This document shows, piece after piece, positions 1 to 5,157 of a stretch of DNA of 5,157 nt. The notes under the pieces are model-generated. The model was not told the DNA's origin and did no database searches. It was given only the letters and a program-made list of their open reading frames with translations. Source of the stretch: Beijerinckiaceae bacterium. GTDB lineage: Bacteria > Pseudomonadota > Alphaproteobacteria > Rhizobiales > Beijerinckiaceae. The first letter of the stretch is position 1, and each line of letters opens with the position of its first letter. The stretch covers positions 1-5,157 of the forward strand of contig DAIESR010000242.1 of the NCBI GenBank assembly GCA_027346205.1, in the 5' to 3' direction. Both the position numbers and the translations under genes were made by a program.

Positions 1-107
1 ATGCGGTCGCCCGAAACATCGATATAAATAATGCATAATCGACGCGTTCGCATTCGGTCGGTCTGTCGCGTCGGGGAGACAGACATCCTCTTTGCGCCGC
101 GGGCCGA
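1..107. other. Non-coding stretch downstream of glgA
   Basis: No gene can be supported here. All three plus frames meet stop codons within the first 38 bases (TAA at 25-27, 28-30 and 36-38), so at most a few C-terminal residues of a gene to the left could be present. Positions 14-40 are AT-rich compared with the rest of the window, which is typical of intergenic DNA. On the minus strand an ATG at 19-17 opens a frame running out of the window, but it has no visible ribosome binding site. The one structured element is the stem-loop at 61-84. Confidence 0.6.
61..84 (-). terminator. Stem-loop downstream of glgA, possible transcript end
   Basis: A perfect 7-bp inverted repeat, GTCTGTC at 61-67 and GACAGAC at 78-84, encloses a 10-nt loop. 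It lies 23 nt beyond the glgA stop codon, where a terminator or 3'-end-stabilising hairpin would be expected. No T-run follows it on the minus strand, so it is not a classical intrinsic terminator. It could be an RNA 3' end processed by other means, or chance. Confidence 0.3.
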
Positions 108-1643
108 TCAGCCAGCCATCAATTCAATCGGCTCGGCATTCAAGCAATTCGACTCTTCGGCTCTTTCTGAAGGTTCGCTTTCTGGCTTCGATGCGCCAGG
201 CGCCAAGTCGCGATATAAATCCACATAGGCCCGAGCCGAGTGTTGCCACCCAAAATCCTGCCGCATGGCATTTGACTGAAGTTGTCGCCAGAGAATCGGC
301 TGCCGATATAATGAAAGCGCACGCGTCATGCCCGCGATCAAATCGTCAGCGCTCGGCTCGTCGAACAGGAAGCCGGTTGCGATTCCCGCTTGGATGTTGT
401 CGAGCGTTGCATCAACGATGCTGTCGGCAGTCCCGCCGACCCGGCGCGCTAAAGGGAGGACCCCGTAACGCAGCGCATAGATCGCCGCCAGGCCGCAGGG
501 TTCATAGCGCGACGGGTGAAGCAGAATATCCGCTCCTGCGAGGAGGCGATGAGCGAGCGGCTCATCATAGCCGATGTGAACCGAGACTCGGCCCGGGTAG
601 CGCGCGGCGAGTTCCCGAAAGCGCGCTTCAAAGCCAGCATCGCCTTCAGCCACAAGCGCAAATTGCATGCCTTGGGCCAGAAGCGTCGGCAAGGCGTCCA
701 GCACGACATCGGGCATTTTCTGATGGGCAAGGCGACTGGCAAATGCGGCGAGTGGCGCTTCGGTCTGAGCTTCGAGCCCCATCTCTTCTTGTATCGAAAT
801 CTTGCATGCGCGTTTGGGGGACCTTTCGCGCTGCGTATAAGGATAGGGGAGGTAGGGATCGCTGCCGGGATCCCATAGGTGGTAGTCGGCGCCATTCATA
901 ATGCCGCTCAACCGATCTGATCGCTCGCGCAACAGCCCGTCCAGTCCGCAGCCGAACTCGGGGGTGAGGATTTCTCGAGCATAGCTGGGGCTCACTGTCG
1001 TTATCGCATCAGCGCATCGGATCGCGGCCTTCAAGAATGAAAGCTGCCCATAGAACTCAATGGCGGGATAGAAATCCGGACCGTCGGGGAGACCAAGCCT
1101 TGGCAGTTCGTCGAATGCAAATACGCCTTGGTATGCGAGATTATGAATGGTCAATACCGTTGCTGGTCGCGGCGCCGTCGCCCTCGATAGCAGCAGCGGC
1201 ACAAGCCCGGCGTGCCAATCATGAATATGGACGACATCTGGCCGCCATTGCTCATCCACCTCGCCATTGGCAATCATGACCGCGACGTGATTCAGGAGGG
1301 CAAAGCGCAATGCGTTGTCCGGCCAATTGTTTCCAGACCCGTCTTGATAGAGCCCGCCGCTGCGGCCGTAGAGCTCCGGACAATCGATGAGCCAGAGCGG
1401 AACCCTGCTGCCGGGAAGGAAGGTTGCGAGAAGACGAGTTTCGCCGCAGCCTAAGATGTCGTTGAAATGTGCGGCTAGTTTCGGAGAAGGTGCCTGCTCG
1501 ATCGCCTGCGGATAGCCCGGCAGAAGCAATCGAACATCGACATCAAGTTCTCTCAAAGCGGCGGGAAGAGCGGCGGATACATCCGCTAGCCCCCCCGTTT
1601 TGGCCAACGGAAATGCCTCCGACGCAACGTAGAGCACACGCAT
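108..1643 (-). CDS. glgA: Glycogen synthase (ADP-glucose, GT5 family)
   Basis: This 511-residue protein transfers glucose from ADP-glucose to the non-reducing end of an alpha-1,4-glucan in the cytoplasm, the elongation step of glycogen synthesis. It starts MRVLYVASEAFPLAKTGGLA, the GT5 N-terminus, with the ADP-glucose-binding KTGGL at 15-19 and D21. Other family marks are HDWHAG at 141-146, IHN with H167, MNG with N250, SRLAHQK at 303-309 (R304 and K309, matching E. coli R300 and K305) and YEPCG at 380-384 (E381, matching the catalytic E377). The N-terminal Rossmann domain spans about 1-245 and the C-terminal one about 290-460. ATG 1643 is the clear start: it fits the family N-terminus and has AGGGAAG 5 nt upstream. 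Oddities are about 30 extra acidic residues at the C-terminus (481-511; E. coli GlgA is 477 residues), M310 where Gly usually follows the Lys, and A332 in place of Gly in a GxGD-like loop. The gene is intact and divergent from glgB. Confidence 0.97.
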   Translation of the reverse strand: MRVLYVASEAFPLAKTGGLADVSAALPAALRELDVDVRLLLPGYPQAIEQAPSPKLAAHFNDILGCGETRLLATFLPGSRVPLWLIDCPELYGRSGGLYQDGSGNNWPDNALRFALLNHVAVMIANGEVDEQWRPDVVHIHDWHAGLVPLLLSRATAPRPATVLTIHNLAYQGVFAFDELPRLGLPDGPDFYPAIEFYGQLSFLKAAIRCADAITTVSPSYAREILTPEFGCGLDGLLRERSDRLSGIMNGADYHLWDPGSDPYLPYPYTQRERSPKRACKISIQEEMGLEAQTEAPLAAFASRLAHQKMPDVVLDALPTLLAQGMQFALVAEGDAGFEARFRELAARYPGRVSVHIGYDEPLAHRLLAGADILLHPSRYEPCGLAAIYALRYGVLPLARRVGGTADSIVDATLDNIQAGIATGFLFDEPSADDLIAGMTRALSLYRQPILWRQLQSNAMRQDFGWQHSARAYVDLYRDLAPGASKPESEPSERAEESNCLNAEPIELMAG

Positions 1644-1648
1644 TATCG

Positions 1649-1655
1649 CTTCCCT
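1649..1655 (-). promoter_or_regulatory. Ribosome binding site of glgA
   Basis: On the minus strand AGGGAAG lies 5 nt before the ATG at 1643. It is a purine-rich Shine-Dalgarno-like sequence and supports that start, which also gives the family-typical N-terminus. Confidence 0.65.
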
Positions 1656-1670
1656 GTTTCCCGTCCCGGC

Positions 1671-1712
1671 ATTTGCCTTTTTCTTTTCTCAATTGCGTAC
1701 CTGTCGGCAAAT
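1671..1712. repeat. Inverted repeat ATTTGCC / GGCAAAT
   Basis: ATTTGCC at 1671-1677 and GGCAAAT at 1706-1712 are exact reverse complements separated by 28 nt. The left arm is itself part of the small palindrome GGCATTTGCC (1668-1677), and the right arm starts one base before the 18-bp palindrome and covers its left half-site. The pair could be two operator half-sites, or a stem in the glgA leader RNA if that transcript starts above 1712. Confidence 0.35.
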
Positions 1713-1724
1713 CGGCCGCTTTGC
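1707..1724. promoter_or_regulatory. 18-bp palindrome, candidate operator
   Basis: GCAAATCGGCCGCTTTGC is an inverted repeat in which 16 of 18 positions are symmetric; the only mismatched pair is T1712 with C1719. It overlaps the proposed glgB -35 and ends 15 bp before the TATAAAAT box, a position where a bound dimer would block RNA polymerase. The outer GCAAA/TTTGC arms resemble half-sites of LacI/PurR-family operators, but the 8-bp centre is longer than in PurR sites, so no regulator is named. The palindrome is seen directly; its role is inferred. Confidence 0.45.
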
Positions 1725-1747
1725 GTTAAATCAAGAGTCTATAAAAT
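1720..1747 (+). promoter_or_regulatory. Putative glgB-glgX promoter
   Basis: TATAAAAT at 1740-1747 is a strong -10-like match in otherwise GC-rich DNA. Upstream, TTTGCG (1720-1725) or TTGCGT (1721-1726) could be the -35, but spacing to TAAAAT (1742-1747) is 15-16 bp, slightly short of the ideal 17. Transcription would begin near 1753-1755. That leaves almost no leader before the TTG at 1765, and therefore favours one of the downstream ATG starts for glgB. The -35 overlaps the palindrome at 1707-1724. Confidence 0.45.
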
Positions 1748-1800
1748 GTTGAGGCTACGAAATTTTGACCCCGTCAGTCGGCAACCGAAGACACGATGTC

Positions 1801-4032
1801 ATGTTTGGACCCAAATTCACCAAGATGTCCCTGCGAAACACCGATGATGTAGCTTCGAGAGAAGCCATCGTCGCTGCTGACCATCATGATCCGTTCAGCT
1901 ATCTCGGGATGCATGAGACCAATGCCGGGCTCGTGGTGCGCGCTCTGCTTCCGCAGGCAGAGGATGTCTGGCTCGTCGACGGGCGCAGCGGAAATATCGT
2001 CGCGCCATTCTTGCGGCTGCATCCAGCAGGGCTATTCATCGTCGAGCCCTGCAAGGGCATTAACCGGTTCCCATACCGACTAAGGGTGAAAACCGCGCGA
2101 ACTACGGAGGATGTCGATGACGCCTATCGCTTTGCTCCTTTCCTTGGTGATCTCGACCGATATCTGATCTCGGAAGGAACGCATTTTGAATTCTACCGCA
2201 AACTCGGTGCCCATCAAACAGTGATCGACGACGTCACGGGCGTAGTCTTTGCCGTGTGGGCCCCGAATGCTCGGCGCGTGAGCGTGGTCGGATCTTTCAA
2301 TGAATGGTACGGCCGCCGCCACGTCATGCGCTGCCATTACGACTGCGGCATTTGGGAAATTTTCGTTCCCGGCATCAAAGCCGGCGAGCTCTACAAATTC
2401 GAGATCAAGGGAAAGAGCGGGACGATATGCCTCAAGTCAGACCCAGTGGCGAGACGCGCGGAGCTACGTCCAGCTACGGCGTCGATCGTTGCGTCGCCGG
2501 CTCGCCCGGCAGCCACGACCGGCTGGGCGGCTCGAAGGGCACAAAAGAATGCGCATGGTGCGCCGATGTCCATCTTCGAGGTTCACTTGGGGTCCTGGCG
2601 TCGTCGCCCACAGGAAGGAGGCCGATTCCTTACCTATCGCGAGCTTGCCGACGAACTCGTCCCTTATGCCCAAGACATGGGATTTACCCATCTGGAGCTG
2701 ATGCCCATCATGGAGCATCCCTTCGATGGTTCGTGGGGATATCAGCCGCTCAGCCTCTTCGCGCCGACGGCGCGCCATGGCTCGCCCGACGATTTTCATT
2801 ATCTGATCAGCCGCTGCCATGACGCGGGTCTGGGCGTCCTGCTCGACTGGGTGCCGGCGCATTTCCCGGACGACCCGCACGGGCTCGCATCTTTCGACGG
2901 CACGCATCTCTATGAACATGCCGATCCGCGCATCGGACGCCATAAGGACTGGGATTCATTAATCTATAATCTCGGGCGCCGAGAGGTCGCGAACTTCTTG
3001 ATCGCCAGTGCGCTCTATTGGTTCGACGCATATGATGTCGACGGCCTGCGCGTCGATGCGGTCGCCTCCATGCTCTATCGTGACTACAGCCGGGCACCCG
3101 GCGAATGGCTGCCCAATCGCTATGGCGGCCGAGAGGACCTGGAGGCTATCGACTTCTTCCGCAGGCTCAATCACGAAGTTCTTACGCGCCATCCCCACGC
3201 CCTCATGATCGCCGAGGAGTCGACGGCCTGGCCCATGGTCACGCGCCCGCCCGAAGTCGGCGGCTTGGGATCCAGCTACAAATGGTATCTCGGATGGATG
3301 AACGACACGCTGCGCTACATGTCGCATGATCCGGTCCATCGCACGTTCCATCACGAAGATCTCACCTTTGGGCTGCTTTATGCCTTCCAGGAGAACTTCA
3401 TTCTCCCGCTCAGTCATGACGAGGTGGTTCATGGCAAGCGTTCGCTCCTTGCCAAGATGCCCGGCGACTCCTGGCGCAAATTTGCAAATCTGCGGGCCTA
3501 TTACGGATTCATGTTCACCCATCCGGGCAAGAAGCTCTTGTTCATGGGCGACGAGTTCGCGCAAGTCTCGGAATGGTCGCATGACGGCGAACTCGAATGG
3601 AGCCTTCTCGACGACCCCGCGCATGCCGGCATCCAGCTGCTGGTTCGCGATCTCAACCATCTTTATCGCACGCAGCCGCCACCCCACGAATTGGACTGCG
3701 AAGCAGAAGGATTCTCCTGGATCGACTGTCACGACCATGAGGCGAGCGTCATCGCCTTCCTGCGGCGTGGCCGCGACCCGCGCAGTTTCGTGATTGTGGT
3801 GTGCAATTTTACGCCGGTCGTCCGCTACGGCTATCGCATCGGCGTGCCCGACCTCACCAGCTATCGCGAAGTCATGAACACCGACTCCCATTATTACGGC
3901 GGAAGCAATGTTGGAAATCTCGGGCATTTGCAGGCCGAGCTGCTCGCCGCGCATGGCTATGGCCAATCGCTCACCCTCACTTTGCCGCCACTCGCAACCA
4001 TCGTGCTTGCCTCAGAACCAGCAGGCAGGTAG
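1801..4032 (+). CDS. glgB: 1,4-alpha-glucan branching enzyme (GH13)
   Basis: The enzyme cuts alpha-1,4-glucan chains and re-attaches the fragment through an alpha-1,6 bond, creating glycogen branches in the cytoplasm. Numbered from ATG 1801 (743 residues): an N1 domain at about 30-130; a CBM48 domain at about 142-240 containing WAPNARRVSVVG; the GH13 barrel from about 258, opening with EVHLGSWRR; and a C-terminal beta domain from about 625, ending in the family-typical SLTLTLPPLATIVL. Catalytic regions are intact: DWVPAHF (349-355), GLRVDAV with nucleophile D419, AEEST with acid/base E472, and LSHDEVVHGK with H539 and D540. These match E. coli D405, E458 and D526 in spacing. HPFDGSWGYQP (306-316) is also typical. 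The start is uncertain. TTG 1765 has GAGG 10 nt upstream, ATG 1801 a weak GAAG, and ATG 1825 no visible site but gives 735 residues, nearest to E. coli (728). ATG 1801 is a compromise. Several usually conserved positions differ (Y496, N501, V589, S593). glgX follows after 6 nt. Confidence 0.95.
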   Translation: MFGPKFTKMSLRNTDDVASREAIVAADHHDPFSYLGMHETNAGLVVRALLPQAEDVWLVDGRSGNIVAPFLRLHPAGLFIVEPCKGINRFPYRLRVKTARTTEDVDDAYRFAPFLGDLDRYLISEGTHFEFYRKLGAHQTVIDDVTGVVFAVWAPNARRVSVVGSFNEWYGRRHVMRCHYDCGIWEIFVPGIKAGELYKFEIKGKSGTICLKSDPVARRAELRPATASIVASPARPAATTGWAARRAQKNAHGAPMSIFEVHLGSWRRRPQEGGRFLTYRELADELVPYAQDMGFTHLELMPIMEHPFDGSWGYQPLSLFAPTARHGSPDDFHYLISRCHDAGLGVLLDWVPAHFPDDPHGLASFDGTHLYEHADPRIGRHKDWDSLIYNLGRREVANFLIASALYWFDAYDVDGLRVDAVASMLYRDYSRAPGEWLPNRYGGREDLEAIDFFRRLNHEVLTRHPHALMIAEESTAWPMVTRPPEVGGLGSSYKWYLGWMNDTLRYMSHDPVHRTFHHEDLTFGLLYAFQENFILPLSHDEVVHGKRSLLAKMPGDSWRKFANLRAYYGFMFTHPGKKLLFMGDEFAQVSEWSHDGELEWSLLDDPAHAGIQLLVRDLNHLYRTQPPPHELDCEAEGFSWIDCHDHEASVIAFLRRGRDPRSFVIVVCNFTPVVRYGYRIGVPDLTSYREVMNTDSHYYGGSNVGNLGHLQAELLAAHGYGQSLTLTLPPLATIVLASEPAGR
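4027..4030 (+). promoter_or_regulatory. Ribosome binding site of glgX
   Basis: AGGT at the end of glgB lies 8 nt before the ATG at 4039. It overlaps the glgB stop codon region, which suggests translational coupling of glgX to glgB. It is a short match, but no other start with a better site is nearby. Confidence 0.45.
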
Positions 4033-4038
4033 ACCGCC

Positions 4039-5157
4039 ATGGGCGTGCTGGCGATCGCAGCAGGTCGACCCGAGCCTCTAGGCGCGACATGCGAAGATGG
4101 CGGAGTCAATTTCGCTTTGTTCTCGGCAAATGCCGACAAGGTTGAGGTCTGTCTTTTCGATTCCGGTGGGCAGCGAGAGGTGGCGCGCGTGCCGCTGCCG
4201 ATGCGAACCGACGATGTCTGGCATGTCCATCTTCGCGGTATAGGAGCCGGACAACGCTATGGATATCGTGTCCATGGGCCATACGACCCAGCACGTGGTC
4301 ACCGATTCAATCCGCACAAGCTGCTCATCGATCCCTACGCGCGTCTGCTAGATCGACATTTGAAGCCGTGCGAGACGCAATTCGCTTTCGATCCCAACGC
4401 AGCGACAGGAGATCTCAGCTTCGATAATCGTGATGACGCAGCCGATATGCCGAAATGCGTCGTCACCACCCACGATTCGACGGTGTTCGGCACGACCGCT
4501 TCCCGTCCCGGCATCCCATGGCGCGATACGATCATCTATGAGCTGCACATACGCGGCATGACCGAGCGCTGCAATGCAGTCGCGCCTCGCCTGCGCGGGA
4601 CGCTCGCAGGGCTTGCTTCGCCGTCCATCATTGCGCATCTGCGAGACCTTGGCATTACCGCGGTTGAGCTCATGCCGATCCATCCGATCGCCGATGAGCG
4701 CCATCTCGACCGCCTCGCGCTGCGCAACTATTGGGGTTATAATCCAATCGCTTTCTTCGCGCTCGAACCGCGCTATGTCTTCGCCGATGGCGCCTCCGAA
4801 TTCCGCGCCTTGATCTCCGTGCTGCACCAAGCGGGGATCGAGTTGATCATGGACGTCGTGTTCAACCACAGCGGTGAAGGGGACGAATTCGGGCCGACGT
4901 TGTGCTTCCGCGGAATCGACAACGCGTCCTATTATCGTCTCGATGCCGAAGATCGCCGGCGCTATGTCAACGATGCCGGTTGCGGCAACAGCCTCAATGT
5001 CGAACATCCACGGGTCCGCGCGCTTGTTCTCGACAGTTTGAGATATTGGGCCGGGATGGGCGTCGATGGATTCCGCTTCGATCTAGCGGTAACCATGGCG
5101 CGAGAAAGCGAGGCGTTTCATCCCGAGGCGATGATTCTCTCCGCCATAGCCAATGAT
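4039..5157 (+). CDS. glgX: Glycogen debranching enzyme GlgX (GH13, 3' end outside window)
   Basis: The first 373 residues are present and the frame is open to the window edge; E. coli GlgX is 657 residues, so roughly half is missing. GlgX hydrolyses alpha-1,6 branch points of the limit dextrins left by phosphorylase, releasing short maltodextrins in the cytoplasm. The N-terminal CBM48 domain (about 12-130) includes GGVNFALFSANADKVEVCLF and the RVHGPYDPARGHRFNPHK block (77-94). The barrel opens with IIYELHIRGMT (164-174), then NYWGYN (230-235), catalytic region I DVVFNH (272-277), FRGIDNASYY and CGNSLNVEHP, and region II VDGFRFDLA with nucleophile D348. The acid/base Glu and the last conserved Asp lie beyond the window and cannot be checked. 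ATG 4039 fits the family N-terminus and follows the glgB stop by 6 nt, so the two share a transcript. Mild oddity: NPIAFFALEPRY where homologues usually read NTIGFFAPEPRY. TreX-type isoamylase is the alternative label; the sequence fits GlgX better. Confidence 0.95.
   Translation, partial: MGVLAIAAGRPEPLGATCEDGGVNFALFSANADKVEVCLFDSGGQREVARVPLPMRTDDVWHVHLRGIGAGQRYGYRVHGPYDPARGHRFNPHKLLIDPYARLLDRHLKPCETQFAFDPNAATGDLSFDNRDDAADMPKCVVTTHDSTVFGTTASRPGIPWRDTIIYELHIRGMTERCNAVAPRLRGTLAGLASPSIIAHLRDLGITAVELMPIHPIADERHLDRLALRNYWGYNPIAFFALEPRYVFADGASEFRALISVLHQAGIELIMDVVFNHSGEGDEFGPTLCFRGIDNASYYRLDAEDRRRYVNDAGCGNSLNVEHPRVRALVLDSLRYWAGMGVDGFRFDLAVTMARESEAFHPEAMILSAIAND

Larger units (their letters stand above)
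1644..1800. promoter_or_regulatory. Divergent glgA / glgB control region
   Basis: This is the only DNA between the divergent glgA and glgB starts, 121 bp if glgB starts at 1765 and 157 bp if at 1801, so it must carry the promoters for both unless transcription enters from further away. It contains a TATAAAAT box facing glgB, an 18-bp palindrome, three GCAAA half-sites (minus strand 1676-1672, plus strand 1707-1711, minus strand 1724-1720), a direct repeat of TTGCGT (1693-1698 and 1721-1726), and a pyrimidine tract at 1676-1690 that becomes a purine-rich stretch in the glgA leader. I could not pick a convincing -10 box for glgA. A TTGATT at 1734-1729 on the minus strand could be its -35, but the -10 match 17 bp further on is poor. 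Confidence 0.7.

Noticed and set aside
1..19. Possible start of a minus-strand gene (ATG at 19-17) or end of a plus-strand gene
   Set aside because: Only six codons would be visible, there is no ribosome binding site, and every plus frame closes at once. Nothing can be supported.
30..54. AATGC...GCATT inverted repeat
   Set aside because: It has only 5 bp per arm with a 15-nt loop in AT-rich sequence. It is too weak to call a structure.
92..901. 269-residue plus-strand open frame opposite glgA
   Set aside because: It lies wholly antisense to an unmistakable glgA, begins within that gene's 3' tail, and its translation is Arg/Ser/Ala-rich without any recognisable motif. It is a by-product of GC-rich codon use.
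2304..2822. 172-residue plus-strand frame inside glgB
   Set aside because: It is an out-of-frame overlap with an intact glgB, whose own frame carries all expected motifs. I see no sign of a frameshift.
2959..3966. 335-residue minus-strand open frame opposite glgB
   Set aside because: It is antisense to the conserved catalytic and C-terminal parts of glgB. Such long mirror frames are common in GC-rich genes, and the product has no domain I recognise.
4050..4057. GCGATCGC octamer in early glgX
   Set aside because: It resembles the cyanobacterial HIP1 palindrome, but I noticed only a single copy, inside a coding region. Nothing else suggests a cyanobacterium.
4348..5007. 219-residue minus-strand open frame opposite glgX
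   Set aside because: It is antisense to conserved GlgX motifs, with no ribosome binding site or family resemblance.

Overview
The window is a chromosomal glycogen-metabolism locus, most likely from an alphaproteobacterium. This rests on coding GC of roughly 60% (estimated, not counted), GlgB and GlgX sequences that read like alphaproteobacterial versions, and a GANTC (CcrM-type) site in the control region. Genus cannot be fixed by eye; a Hyphomicrobiales-type bacterium is a guess. There are no mobile elements, tRNAs, rRNAs, CRISPR repeats or phage genes.

Layout. Positions 1-107 are a short non-coding stretch downstream of glgA, with one 7-bp stem-loop. glgA (glycogen synthase, GT5) runs on the minus strand from 1643 down to 108. 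A control region of about 120-160 bp separates it from the divergent plus-strand pair glgB (branching enzyme, ending at 4032) and glgX (debranching enzyme, starting at 4039 and cut by the window edge at 5157). The glgB-glgX gap is 6 nt, so they are almost certainly one transcript.

How the genes work together. GlgA extends alpha-1,4-glucan chains from ADP-glucose, GlgB cuts and re-joins chains to make alpha-1,6 branches, and GlgX removes short branch stubs during breakdown. The ADP-glucose pyrophosphorylase (glgC) and glycogen phosphorylase (glgP) expected in this pathway are not in the window.

Most interesting signal. The shared glgA/glgB control region contains an 18-bp nearly perfect palindrome (GCAAATCGGCCGCTTTGC, 1707-1724) just upstream of a TATAAAAT box and overlapping the likely -35 region of glgB. 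It has the position and symmetry of a repressor operator. A further GCAAA half-site lies nearer glgA. The glgB start is ambiguous (TTG 1765, ATG 1801 or ATG 1825). GlgA has an acidic C-terminal tail, and GlgA, GlgB and GlgX each carry substitutions in usually conserved motifs while keeping the catalytic residues that are visible. I see no undescribed system here; the enzymes belong to well-known families.
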